A DNA stretch of 64,000 nucleotides from Pseudomonas sp. PA27(2017) (GCF_001945445.1 NZ_MSXW01000002.1:150445-214444), one strand, 5' to 3'. Shown: positions 8,143 through 16,107, counted from the first letter of the stretch. The notes: generated by a model from the letters alone, not told the origin. Numbers and translations are program-made.

Positions 8143-9345
8143 ATGCCAACGCCTATCAGCAACCCGCACTTCAACCCTAGTCTGACCTTATTGCGTGGCC
8201 AACATCAGCCATTACAAATCGCGCAACCACAAGCCAGGCTCGAGCAGCCTGGTGAGGGGATTATCTCCGTCAGCGGTATGCCGGTGCAGCTAAAACCTGT
8301 GAGCAGAGCTGGTTTCACGTCATCTTTCGAAGCGCCCGCCTCTCGAGAGATTCAACAAAGAGGTCGTCAGCAATTAAGTGTCAATGATGCCAGGCATTTG
8401 CTTGCTCAGAAGGCATACTTGAGGCAACACGCTCAAGCAATGGCAGATTCTATCAAGGGAATGACGCTGAACGATTTGCCCAATTCTCGCACCATGATTC
8501 ATACCCAAAGCCGGGAATATGTCAGCTCTTTGTCTCGCGCTCATAAAAGCGAACTGGCTGAAGCCTTGGATTATTATCAGCAGGCGTACGGCGACAATTT
8601 CTTCATGAACTTGGCTGCAATGGGATTTGAATCGCTGCCTCAATTTCTACGTCACCTCACACCTGATGAGGGTGAGCAATCGAATGACATTGATGAATTC
8701 GTCGAGGAGTTTGGACATCATTATGGCGCGTTTACTGGAATGTGCGAGCTTGAGGAGGAAATGGACGCCCTTAGAATGCGTTTGGAAGATACGCTGCAGG
8801 CGCCAAGTCAAGTGTTGAAAGATATTTTGCAGCATGCCCCGAAGATTGATGGGGTTCCCTTGTTGAAGGGGGCAACGAGTTCTGAAGATGCGGTAACTAC
8901 AAAGCTACAAGGTGGGCGCTTTCTCAATGCAATTCTTGACGGGGAGTGCATCAACTTTAATGGCTTCTTGAGTACGACATCGTCCTACCACGCAGCCATG
9001 CAATTCTCGGGGCGGATGGCGAGCAGCGGAATGGGCGAGCCGGAATACGTTGTGGACTTGACCAAGAGCGATATGGAGAACGAAGTGCTGAGGAGGCAGT
9101 TGAAAAAAGAACTTGAAAGCGGGAACTGCAATACCGGATCTGTGCTGTTTTATATGAAGTCTAGCAACGCTGCTGGCATGAGTGTGAATGCTGCCAAAGT
9201 AGCTCTTGGCGAGAGCGAAGACCGGTTAGATTCTGAAGATGAGTTGCTATTGGCGCCAGGCCATTACCTTACGCCCGAACAGGTTGTAAAAAGTGCAGAT
9301 GGAATTATAGTCATTGGCCAACTGCGCAATGGTGCTGAAAGGTGA
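8143..9345 (+). CDS. Putative HrpL-regulated type III effector with ADP-ribosyltransferase-like domain
   Basis: A 400-residue protein with no signal peptide or membrane segment. The N-terminus MPTPISNPHFNPSLTLLRGQ is Pro/Gln/Asn-rich and has no acidic residue before position 34, as in type III secreted effectors. Residues 75-225 are helical. Residues 235-395 look like a mono-ADP-ribosyltransferase fold: GVPLLKGAT (position of the first-strand arginine, here Lys242), GFLSTTSS (STS-type motif, 277-279) and DSEDELLLAPGHYL (ExE, Glu365 and Glu367). A perfect hrp box ends 31 bases upstream. ATG 8143 is chosen because it leaves a plausible leader; an in-frame TTG at 8128 would start almost at the transcript end. 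The gene is AT-richer than its neighbours and lies in a decayed mobile island, so it was probably acquired. Target unknown. A non-catalytic or differently acting ART-fold protein is also possible because of the Lys. Confidence 0.75.
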   Translation: MPTPISNPHFNPSLTLLRGQHQPLQIAQPQARLEQPGEGIISVSGMPVQLKPVSRAGFTSSFEAPASREIQQRGRQQLSVNDARHLLAQKAYLRQHAQAMADSIKGMTLNDLPNSRTMIHTQSREYVSSLSRAHKSELAEALDYYQQAYGDNFFMNLAAMGFESLPQFLRHLTPDEGEQSNDIDEFVEEFGHHYGAFTGMCELEEEMDALRMRLEDTLQAPSQVLKDILQHAPKIDGVPLLKGATSSEDAVTTKLQGGRFLNAILDGECINFNGFLSTTSSYHAAMQFSGRMASSGMGEPEYVVDLTKSDMENEVLRRQLKKELESGNCNTGSVLFYMKSSNAAGMSVNAAKVALGESEDRLDSEDELLLAPGHYLTPEQVVKSADGIIVIGQLRNGAER

Positions 9346-9382
9346 AGTACTCGGTCGGCACAGTGTGACCGGGTATAAATAG

Positions 9383-9559
9383 TCGCTGGCCGAGTACGAC
9401 GAGGTCATAGAGTGGCTGGATGTCCCGAGCAGTTTGCAAAGGAGCTTCGAAGAAACGGGCTCAGTTATCCTGCAGCGAGAGTCGTGTGGCGACCTGGCAA
9501 TGACGCTTGTCGAAGGCAGCACTAAAGCGGATCGCAGCAATCATGAGGCTCCGTTCTGA
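9383..9559 (+). pseudogene. 'HRLETD' family fragment, copy C
   Basis: An open frame after a TAG at 9380 reads SLAEYDEVIEWLDV, FEETGSVILQRESCGDLAMT and ends NHEAPF-TGA. This aligns with the C-terminal half of copies A (ends EEEAPF) and B (GSVILQWEKQGDMA). No start codon with a ribosome binding site is present and the LETD segment is lost. The hairpin CGGTC...GACCG just upstream (about 9355-9374) could end the effector transcript. 9560-9739 contains no gene that I can support. Confidence 0.5.
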
Positions 9560-9739
9560 CGGGGCTGAGAGATGCGGCCGGCCGCGATGCTCCATCATCT
9601 CTTGTGGGCATGCACTGGGAGCGCGCGAGTCGTAAGCGTACGGCTAGTACACCTTTACTTAGATTGAGCCGTATCAGCAAAAAAATCGATTCATATGTGT
9701 GAGGTACCGCCTCATGCACATTAGCGTTGGTATCGATAT

Positions 9740-10099
9740 CTACTCGGAGACCCCCGTACCTTGGTGAAACACCATGTGCCAACCACTCTCGTAGGTTTTC
9801 CAAACAGAGCTACGCATTGATAAGGACTCATCGCCATTAGCGTTTTGATGACGGCATCGGTACGTTGCTAACGCGACACCATCTGCAAGTACACGCAGTT
9901 TGAAATCCTCAATTGTTCTTTTGATCCAGGTCTGGGACTTTAGTCCCACGATCACTTCCGCTCTCGTCCAGCTTTTGCCGATAGCTCCAAACTCAACGAA
10001 GTCTTCGGCAAGCAGCTGTTTGAGCAGTCGATCATTCTTTCTCGCATCCGGCTCTAGCAACAGCTGTTCAAGCGCTAAAATTTCTAGACGGATATCCAT
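9740..10099 (-). CDS. SnoaL/DUF4440-like protein of the NTF2 fold
   Basis: A cytosolic protein of 119 residues. The pattern is typical of DUF4440/SnoaL-like cone-shaped NTF2 domains: an N-terminal helix pair (IRLEILALEQLLL, NDRLLKQLLAEDFVEFG), the SWTRAEVIVGL segment, VALATYRC and RSSVWKTYESGWHMVFHQGT at the end. ATG 10099 is preferred because TAGGTGAGGG lies just upstream; GTG 10108 is a weaker choice. These domains may be small enzymes or ligand binders; nothing here decides which. It faces the effector gene and stands alone. Confidence 0.72.
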   Translation of the reverse strand: MDIRLEILALEQLLLEPDARKNDRLLKQLLAEDFVEFGAIGKSWTRAEVIVGLKSQTWIKRTIEDFKLRVLADGVALATYRCRHQNANGDESLSMRSSVWKTYESGWHMVFHQGTGVSE

Positions 10100-10255
10100 T
10101 TCCCTCACCTACCAAGTGTGATTTACATGTGTTTCACAGTGGACAATAGATCACATGAGTTACATCTGTACCCACTGATGCGGCAGCAGCTGGCTGATGT
10201 CCTTGGACCGTGCCAATTAATGCCTCAGTCCAGGTGCCCAATCCGTAGCGGCAGC

Positions 10256-10708
10256 TCAGAGCCCAGATGCACGGCAGATATCAGCCGACACTGAGGCAGT
10301 GACCACGGTCGCGCCTAGGTTGTTGGCGTACACGTAGTCGTATGTCAGGCCCCCGTTCAGGGTCTTACGGAGCTCCGCGTCGGTGCAAGTGTGATTCATC
10401 AAATCAGAGCGCATTTCAGCTACCGCGTCTTCGGGGAATTCATCTCCGTCGTAGTTGATGAACGTGTAATGGAAGGTCACTAGGGCACCTGGCCCTGCCT
10501 CAGCTTTTTCGAGGCGGGTTTCGTCGTCGACCATGTTTGGCGCTTCCCTGTTCACCATGAAGGCAGTTGCCTCCGCTACCTTTGTAGCGCTCTCCAGTGC
10601 TTCAGCGGCCAGCTTTTCTGGGTCGCGGTCAATGTAGACGGCCTTGTAGGCGACCAGGCCGAACAGGGTGGCGGCGCTGAGCAGGTATATGACGAGTTTG
10701 CGATTCAT
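10256..10708 (-). CDS. Hypothetical membrane-anchored or secreted protein, 150 residues
   Basis: The N-terminus MNRKLVIYLLSAATLFGLVAY is a signal peptide or membrane anchor. The body has a conserved-looking set of features: NREAPNMVDDETRLEKAEAG, VTFHYTFINYD and a pair of cysteines (HTCTDAELRK and ADICRASG) likely to be disulfide-bonded in the periplasm. Similar small proteins occur in many proteobacteria, but I cannot name a function. It follows two other envelope genes on the same strand with a gap of 78 bases, so a shared envelope role is possible. Confidence 0.6.
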   Translation of the reverse strand: MNRKLVIYLLSAATLFGLVAYKAVYIDRDPEKLAAEALESATKVAEATAFMVNREAPNMVDDETRLEKAEAGPGALVTFHYTFINYDGDEFPEDAVAEMRSDLMNHTCTDAELRKTLNGGLTYDYVYANNLGATVVTASVSADICRASGL

Positions 10709-10786
10709 GGTCGATCCTTGAGCGGCCAGCTAAGACGCTGGAAATCCTTTGAGTAATTCGTTACTGATTGATAATCATCTGGTAAA

Positions 10787-11371
10787 TCATGGACAGGGGC
10801 TGAAAATCTGTATCACCTCTGAGCCAACCACGATGGGAACAGGACCGCTAGGGGCGTAGACATTGTGGACGCCGTATTCCTTCCGGCCGGTCCCTCTGGT
10901 GATCGTCGCATCTTTACCTGTCAGGTATGGCTGACCATTGCTGAGCAGCATCTTGATCACTTTGGCGCGGTATTCCGGATTGTTTTCCAGGGGAGCTCTG
11001 TGCACTTCGGTATAGGGGATCAGCGACACGGCCAGCTTGTCTTTGAAGACATAGAAATTCTGTCCGTCAGCATCACTGATGCACTTCACGTCCTCAGTTT
11101 TGATGACGTCTTTCTGCACGAAAGCCCCTTTTTCATAGTCCGTTAGATACAGGCTATCAGGCGTGAGAACGCTATACCCAGGCGTATATTTGCACCTGGC
11201 AACTCCATCAATGGCAAGCCAGCAGAAGCTAGTGAGCGCGGTATCGACAATCTGGTCGATCTTCAGGTCTCGCTTGATTTGCTCCCGGACTTCAGGTGAT
11301 TTGTGCTCGATGTTCGTGCAGGCAGTAAGGAGGAGTGCAGTTGAAACGATGGCTATGCGGCGGAGCATCAT
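10787..11371 (-). CDS. Hypothetical lipoprotein, 194 residues
   Basis: The signal sequence ends in a lipobox, LLLTAC (Cys18), predicting an acylated periplasmic lipoprotein. The mature part contains SFCWLAIDGVARCKYTPGY, suggesting a disulfide, a central VIKTEDVKCISDADGQNFYV and a C-terminal ending IQIFSPCP. Its ATG overlaps the stop of the upstream gene (ATGATGA at 11366-11373), so the two are translationally coupled. Function not recognised. Confidence 0.62.
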   Translation of the reverse strand: MMLRRIAIVSTALLLTACTNIEHKSPEVREQIKRDLKIDQIVDTALTSFCWLAIDGVARCKYTPGYSVLTPDSLYLTDYEKGAFVQKDVIKTEDVKCISDADGQNFYVFKDKLAVSLIPYTEVHRAPLENNPEYRAKVIKMLLSNGQPYLTGKDATITRGTGRKEYGVHNVYAPSGPVPIVVGSEVIQIFSPCP

Positions 11372-11946
11372 CAGTCCTTGATCGTATTGGGCGTGGCTGA
11401 GGCATCGGGTACCTGGCTCAGAGAGATGCCGTCCAGATTGTCTGCCTCGATGTGAACCTGCCGCTTACTGTCGATGCTGACGGTTACGGTGATTCCTTCA
11501 TGCAAGGCTTTCTTCAGCGCCTCGGCGTCAGTCGAGCCCCGCAGGCAGATTCTGACAGGCTTGCCCTCAGTGAGAATCAGCGGCATTCGCTGCTTGGGAA
11601 ATGGTTTGACTGCCAGCAGAAGAAACGCCCCGGACGCGCCGGCATACGCGATTACGTTGAATGTGTTCAGTATCAGCATGAACACGTCTTTGCGTGATAT
11701 CGGTTCCGCGCTGACTCGGAACTCATAGATTTCTTTAGCTGAAGACCAGGTGATTGTTGCCGCACCTGCAAGCATGCACAAAAACAATAGACGCAGCGCG
11801 GAGCTGGCAACGACCGGCTTTGCACGCTTAGTGTGCTCAGAGAGCCACCTTCGAAAATTCTCGCGCTTATCGGGTCCAGATGAGCCGTAGTGCCAAGCGC
11901 CTGCCGCGATTACCGCGACCATCGAGAGGAGAAACTCGTAACTCAT
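11371..11946 (-). CDS. Hypothetical inner-membrane protein, 191 residues
   Basis: Three hydrophobic segments are visible: residues about 3-17 (FLLSMVAVIAAGAWHY), 48-70 (SALRLLFLCMLAGAATITW) and 88-112 (FNVIAYAGASGAFLLLAV). They are followed by a soluble C-terminal domain of about 75 residues with KPVRICLRGSTDAEALKKAL. ATG 11946 lies five bases after AAGGA. It heads a two-gene coupled unit with the downstream lipoprotein. No family recognised; an envelope-associated pair of unknown role. Confidence 0.6.
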   Translation of the reverse strand: MSYEFLLSMVAVIAAGAWHYGSSGPDKRENFRRWLSEHTKRAKPVVASSALRLLFLCMLAGAATITWSSAKEIYEFRVSAEPISRKDVFMLILNTFNVIAYAGASGAFLLLAVKPFPKQRMPLILTEGKPVRICLRGSTDAEALKKALHEGITVTVSIDSKRQVHIEADNLDGISLSQVPDASATPNTIKD

Positions 11947-12066
11947 ACACATCCTTGTTTTGTCGGGCTCACACCCGCGTCGCGTGCCAGACCAGCAGAG
12001 TCTTGACTTGGATATAGGTCTCGTCGATTCGAACGATCCGATCCTTGTGTGTCGGGTTGTCCGAAA

Positions 12067-12486
12067 TCATCTCGAAGTGCGGTGTTTTATGGAATCGGCG
12101 GGAGCTTGCCGGGGAGCTTGGAGTATCCCCTGCCTATCCGGCTCTGGCAGATCAGCTTGAAGGATCCGTGTCTCGATCATCTGACGGATCGCGTCCTCAT
12201 GAAACTTGATCGTGACCACGCCAAGGATCGCGGAAAGCCCGCCGTCATCCTCCAGAAAATCCAAGCCCTTTGCAGTTATTTGCGCAAACAGGACAGCTTG
12301 GGTGCCGTCCATGTAGTCGGTGATTTTTGCGCGCACCAGTCCGTGCTCATGCAGGTATTTGCAACACCACGCCATGTCTTCGTTTTCATCGAAAATATCT
12401 GCCAGCCCATTGAAATCGACCTGCCTCGGATAGGCCGTGGCCAGCCTTTCGAGCACCGCTCGCTGAACAGATCTATCAATTCTCAT
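12067..12486 (-). CDS. Prophage-type hypothetical protein, C-terminus probably altered
   Basis: MRIDRSVQRAVLERLATAYP starts at ATG 12486. The fold looks like a winged-helix type small protein with YLHEHGLVRAKIT, ITAKGLDFLEDDGGLSAILG and VVTIKFHEDAIRQMI. This is a family I associate with Pseudomonas prophages and islands. After ILQADLPEPD the sequence becomes APADSIKHRTSR and stops, shorter than I expect for the family, so the C-terminus was probably cut by a junction near 12067. The DNA just beyond it (11969-12066) can be read as RIVRIDETYIQVK, faintly like a DDE transposase, but too short to call. Confidence 0.55.
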   Translation of the reverse strand: MRIDRSVQRAVLERLATAYPRQVDFNGLADIFDENEDMAWCCKYLHEHGLVRAKITDYMDGTQAVLFAQITAKGLDFLEDDGGLSAILGVVTIKFHEDAIRQMIETRILQADLPEPDRQGILQAPRQAPADSIKHRTSR

Positions 12487-12711
12487 CAGCCTGGTCTCCT
12501 GACCTTCGTTTCGAGCGAGCTCAAAACGATAGCACGGAGCGCCCGGCGCCCAGTTAGGCGTAAAGCCCTGAGAGGTGCTCTGTGAGCATGGGTTTAATGG
12601 TTGCCGCCATCCGGTATAGGGTCGAGTTGGGGCCATTTGCGCAGAGATTGAGGGCAGCGTTCGTTCGCTTCGACCGAGCTGCAGGGCAGTAAGGCAGGGT
12701 TACAAGCCTGA

Positions 12712-12800
12712 TTGCAGCTATTGTCGCATAGCTGTGTCAGCAGTTGTATGGCGTCCTACGAACGTTTTGGTCTCTCCAGCGGCTGGCTGCACAGTGGCAA
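12712..12800 (-). pseudogene. Second tyrosine-integrase scar
   Basis: Read on the minus strand, WRDQNVRRTPYNC, stop, HSYATIA corresponds to the box II region of the integrase at 3875-4414 (WRPTLNDLGIRYRRPYNCRHTYATIC), and the DNA is visibly similar. The catalytic arginine codon is TGA here. Flanking sequence has diverged beyond recognition, so only about 30 codons remain. The rest of 12640-12915 has no gene. Confidence 0.65.
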
Positions 12801-12927
12801 GTCGATTCTCGGCGCGCGGAGTGCCGTTCAGCTGAAAAGCTACAAAGTTTCCTGAATCCCCACCACAGAGCCTCTGTCACTAATTACAGACGCGGTATTT
12901 CCCACGCATGTCGATGAGGTGACAGTA

Positions 12928-13191
12928 GTGAGATGCTTTATCTGTGGCGACGACGCCTGGTTGATTTCCAAAACGGGCACTTACGCGGCGTGTGACTGTC
13001 GCACCTGCGGGCTGTATCGAGTCGAAGGTGGCTGGTTCCAGGGCATCGCTGCTCCCGTACCTGCCGACGATTTCCGCGCCTTCCTGCAGTTGCAGCGCGA
13101 GGAAAGCCCGGATGACACGCCGGTGATCAGCAGCGAATCGGCCAAATCCTTGTTCGCGTTGAGCCAGCTCAATACCTCGCAGGCGATCTGA
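12928..13191 (+). CDS. Small putative zinc-ribbon protein, 87 residues
   Basis: MRCFICGDDAW ... CDCRTCGLYRVEGG contains two CxxC pairs about 20 residues apart, an arrangement that can bind one zinc. The rest is acidic and helical, with FRAFLQLQREE and SLFALSQLNT. GTG 12928 is preferred because GAGG lies eight bases upstream; GTG 12919 would add three residues. Function unknown. It stands in the accessory region between the integrase scar and a small helical protein gene on the other strand. Confidence 0.5.
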   Translation: MRCFICGDDAWLISKTGTYAACDCRTCGLYRVEGGWFQGIAAPVPADDFRAFLQLQREESPDDTPVISSESAKSLFALSQLNTSQAI

Positions 13192-13267
13192 CGGGCGTGG
13201 GCGGCTCTATGGCCGCCGCTCGTCTCTGTGCGCTCCAGGCCAAAGGATTACCTTCCCTCAGATTTTC

Positions 13268-13504
13268 TCAGGCGCTTTTGGAGCGAACGATACGGCCAGC
13301 CTTGATCTCGCCCGCATATTTGTTGAGCCGATCCTCGTCGTTGGTCAGTACTCCGACCATGCGCATAATGGCCCAGGCGTCCGCCTCATTTTCCGTCCCT
13401 CGCAAACGCTCGGCGATCTTCAACAGGTCGACGGAGACCCATCGCAGGTCTTCTGCAACGGCTTTCAGATCTTGCTTCAATATCTGTGTTTGGCGCTGGC
13501 CCAT
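13268..13504 (-). CDS. Small helical hypothetical protein, 78 residues
   Basis: MGQRQTQILKQDLKAVAEDL and VDLLKIAERLRG form one or two long amphipathic helices. The second half, WAIMRMVGVLTNDEDRLNKY, is also helical, and the end is basic. Such proteins are frequent in Pseudomonas prophage and island DNA without known role. The ATG is at 13504. No cysteine, signal peptide or membrane segment is present. Confidence 0.5.
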   Translation of the reverse strand: MGQRQTQILKQDLKAVAEDLRWVSVDLLKIAERLRGTENEADAWAIMRMVGVLTNDEDRLNKYAGEIKAGRIVRSKSA

Positions 13505-13646
13505 ATGTACTCGTATGCGTTGAAATGGTGACGACCGTGTAGAGCGAACAGCGCTTCTGGCGGCTGCAAGAGTGACAGCGTTGCCACGTTGAGATCGCTG
13601 AGATTGGCATTTTACGCCATCGCCGGATCGTCCAAGAGCAGAGGTG

Positions 13647-13675
13647 GGCGGTAATTCGCTTGCCGGATTACCGCC
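13647..13675 (-). terminator. Stem-loop after the charged secreted protein gene
   Basis: GGCGGTAAT / ATTACCGCC perfect nine-base arms around 11 bases lie eight bases beyond the stop at 13684. There is no T-tract on the minus strand, so it may be a 3'-end stabiliser rather than a true terminator. Confidence 0.5.
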
Positions 13676-13683
13676 ATTGACAT

Positions 13684-13947
13684 TTAAAGGTCTTTCTTCA
13701 GTTCCTTGTCAATATGCTTGTCTGCCTTGTGCCGCTCCTTGCTGTCATGGTCGATGCCTTTGTCGATTTCCTCGGCGCTGTGATGCTCGCCTTTGTCTAC
13801 CTCGTGGGCATCGTGTTTAGCATCCTTCTCGACATCCCGGGCCTCCTCGCGGATGCTCTTTTCGGCCGGGCTTTCTGCCATGGCCGCCGGGATGACCGTC
13901 GCAGAAACGAACAAGGCGACAGCCAGAGTGATGAGTGTTTTTGGCAT
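13684..13947 (-). CDS. Small secreted charged protein, 87 residues
   Basis: MPKTLITLAVALFVSATVIPAAMA is a clear signal peptide (cleavage after AMA). The mature part of about 63 residues is made almost entirely of Glu, Asp, Lys and His, with imperfect repeats (DVEKDAKHDAHEVDKGEHHS, EEIDKGIDHDSKERHKADKH). It is probably disordered and could bind metal ions through its many histidines and acids; that is inference. ATG 13947 follows GGAGA with proper spacing. Monocistronic. I do not recognise a named family. Confidence 0.65.
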   Translation of the reverse strand: MPKTLITLAVALFVSATVIPAAMAESPAEKSIREEARDVEKDAKHDAHEVDKGEHHSAEEIDKGIDHDSKERHKADKHIDKELKKDL

Positions 13948-14096
13948 AGTGATTCTCCATTTCTCTATGGGCAGCCCTTTATGGGGCTGTACACCTTGCA
14001 CTCTAGTTCAGGAAAACGAGGGCCGACGTGCATCCAGTCGGTTTGCTCGAGTGCATGGCGCCTCGGTTGTGCTGCCGCGTGAGGTGCACGCTAATT

Positions 14097-15053
14097 TCAA
14101 CTGGCTCGAAAGTGCTCACGGTGCTCCTTGGGCGTCACGCCAAATGCTTTGGTGAAGCGCCGAATCAGCGTGGCTTCATTATTGAATCCAGTCTTGCAGG
14201 CCACCTCCTTGAGCGGCCTGTTCGAGGTCACCAGGAGATGCCGGGCGGCGTCCAGGCGCAGTTGTTCGACCATCTTCTTCGGCGTGCGTCCTGTTTCCGC
14301 CGTGTATTTGCGAATGAACGTACGCTCGGTCATATTCATGAAGTTGGCCAGCATTGAAATCGACAGATCCATATCGAGGTTTCTGGTTATCCAGGCGTGT
14401 AGATCGGAAAAGTGACTGCTTTCAGCCTGTAACTTCAATGACGAGCTGAATTGTTCCTGATCGCCGGGGCGCTTCAGAAACATCACCAGATGCCTCGCCA
14501 CTGCCAGTGCCACGGAGTGCCCCAGGTCTTGTTCAACCAGAGATAGTGCCAGGTCGATGCCTGAAGTTATGCCTGCGGACGTCCAGATATTGCCATCTTT
14601 GATGTAGATGGGGCCTCGCTGTACGGAGACGTCAGGGAACCGCTGCTCCAACTCGTCGTAGGCTGACCAGTGCGTAGTCGCCTTCAGCCCTTTCAACTTG
14701 CCGGCGGTTGCCAGTGCGAACGTGCCGATGCACACACCAACCAGGCGCTGCGCCTTGTTCATGTGTGCCACGAGTTCGATGAAACGCGGGGATTTGCACA
14801 GATCATGAATGCCCAACCCACCAGGAATGACCAGGGTATGCGGCTTCGGCGTTTCAGCATCGAGCAGGCTGGTATTCAATGACAGTCCTGAAAACACGTC
14901 GGTTCTCTCTTCCAGTGCGATAACCGATATTGAATAGGGCGGTCTGGTCGACGGCGCAAACATGTTCGCTGCAAGAAAAACGTCGAGAGGGCCTGCAAGG
15001 TCGAGCAGGCTGATGCCGGAATACGAAACAATTTGTATCGACTTACTGGGCAC
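14097..15053 (-). CDS. GlxA-family transcriptional regulator (DJ-1/PfpI domain plus AraC HTH)
   Basis: Residues 5-190 form a DJ-1/PfpI-like sensor domain with the LDLAGPLDVF start, LVIPGGLG and a cysteine elbow GVCIG (Cys108). Residues 210-318 form an AraC/XylS helix-turn-helix pair: LSISMLANFMNMTERTFIRK, GRTPKKMVEQLRLDAARHLL and FNNEATLIRRFTKAFGVTPKEHR. The protein of 318 residues matches FtrA/GlxA-type cytosolic regulators, often linked to amine or amino-acid catabolism or stress. It is divergent from an outer-membrane barrel gene at 15313, with 259 bases of AT-richer sequence between them. Regulation of that gene is possible but not shown. Confidence 0.9.
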   Translation of the reverse strand: MPSKSIQIVSYSGISLLDLAGPLDVFLAANMFAPSTRPPYSISVIALEERTDVFSGLSLNTSLLDAETPKPHTLVIPGGLGIHDLCKSPRFIELVAHMNKAQRLVGVCIGTFALATAGKLKGLKATTHWSAYDELEQRFPDVSVQRGPIYIKDGNIWTSAGITSGIDLALSLVEQDLGHSVALAVARHLVMFLKRPGDQEQFSSSLKLQAESSHFSDLHAWITRNLDMDLSISMLANFMNMTERTFIRKYTAETGRTPKKMVEQLRLDAARHLLVTSNRPLKEVACKTGFNNEATLIRRFTKAFGVTPKEHREHFRAS

Positions 15054-15312
15054 AGGGCAGTCCTTGTAATCTGATTACTACCCGCCGCCTGCCGGACTGG
15101 CGAGAACAATCAATTTTTTGTCCATTAGGCGAGCATCAATGGCTTTATTGTTACAGCTCAATTTTGAACAGTGATTTGCTCAGATAAGCAACTGTTCGAA
15201 GCTACATCTGACGTGTCGCGCTTCCAGTACAACGATAACCCACGGTTACCCGTTTCGTTGCCTATCTGGTCTGGCCCACGGAAGGGTCTTGGAACTATAT
15301 AGGAAGCTTACG

Positions 15313-16107
15313 ATGCGCTTGCAACCCACTCTTTTAATCGCCCTCGCCACGCTGAGCCTTGTCGGGCCGGCCAACGCGAGCGCCTACGATAGCTGGGAGG
15401 GGTTCTACGGCGGCCTGTCCATCGGGCAACGCACGCTGATTGCCGATTGGGCACAAACCGGCCTCTACGACACCGAGGGTCCGTATCTCATGGACAGCCA
15501 CTTCACCCGTAGCTCGCGTGATCGGGCTGCCTACGCGGGCGTTTATGCGGGCTACAACTGGCTCATCAGTAGTCAAGTGATTGCCGGCGTCGAACTGTCC
15601 GCCGGCTATGCCGGCAATGAATCCTCGGCCAATCCCCTCTACCTACCGCCGACCCCTGTTTTCGACGGGGTGCTGCCAACCGCTGCCGCTACTACCCTGA
15701 AGTCCGATTGGGATGCAAAACTGCGGGGCCGGCTGGGCTATATGGTTACGCCGACTACGCTGCTGTATGGCGCGGCCGGTGTTGCGGTCACCCAGCTCAA
15801 AGCGACGACCACTTGTAGGGGGCCGATAGGCTTTGTTTGTTTCGGCCCTGACCGTAAGGAAACCGTTTCCGAGACGCTATTTGGCTGGACCGCTGGCGTC
15901 GGCGTCGAACACGCCTTGTCGGATCGCGTGCTGGCCCGCGCCGAGTACAGTTATACAGACTATGAGCGCGCTTCGTTCATGGCCCAGCGCTCCGGAAAAG
16001 ACGACTACGATTTCGCCTCTGGTTCGGGTAGCGCCGCAGCGGGCATCAGGGGGAGGGCCGATTTGACAACCCAGGCGTTTAGCCTCGGCCTGACCTATCG
16101 CTTCTGA
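15313..16107 (+). CDS. Outer-membrane beta-barrel protein of the Opa/OmpA-like porin family
   Basis: The signal peptide MRLQPTLLIALATLSLVGPANA is followed by WEGFYGGLSIGQRT. Alternating beta strands then follow (YAGVYAGYNW, IAGVELSAGYAG, KLRGRLGYMV, LLYGAAGVAV, GWTAGVGVEHAL, LARAEYSYTDY) and a terminal FSLGLTYRF, the C-terminal aromatic signature of barrels. The whole resembles eight-stranded surface-antigen barrels of about 25 kDa. ATG 15313 is chosen because AGGAAGC lies seven bases upstream and the signal peptide starts there. A possible disulfide pair (TTCRGPIGFVCFG) lies in a surface loop. Function unknown. An imperfect terminator follows at 16139. Confidence 0.85.
   Translation: MRLQPTLLIALATLSLVGPANASAYDSWEGFYGGLSIGQRTLIADWAQTGLYDTEGPYLMDSHFTRSSRDRAAYAGVYAGYNWLISSQVIAGVELSAGYAGNESSANPLYLPPTPVFDGVLPTAAATTLKSDWDAKLRGRLGYMVTPTTLLYGAAGVAVTQLKATTTCRGPIGFVCFGPDRKETVSETLFGWTAGVGVEHALSDRVLARAEYSYTDYERASFMAQRSGKDDYDFASGSGSAAAGIRGRADLTTQAFSLGLTYRF

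Noticed and set aside
11969..12060. Possible IS6-type transposase fragment (RIVRIDETYIQVK)
   Set aside because: Only the DETYI(K/Q)VK-like string is shared and no second acidic motif or terminal repeat is visible; too short to call.
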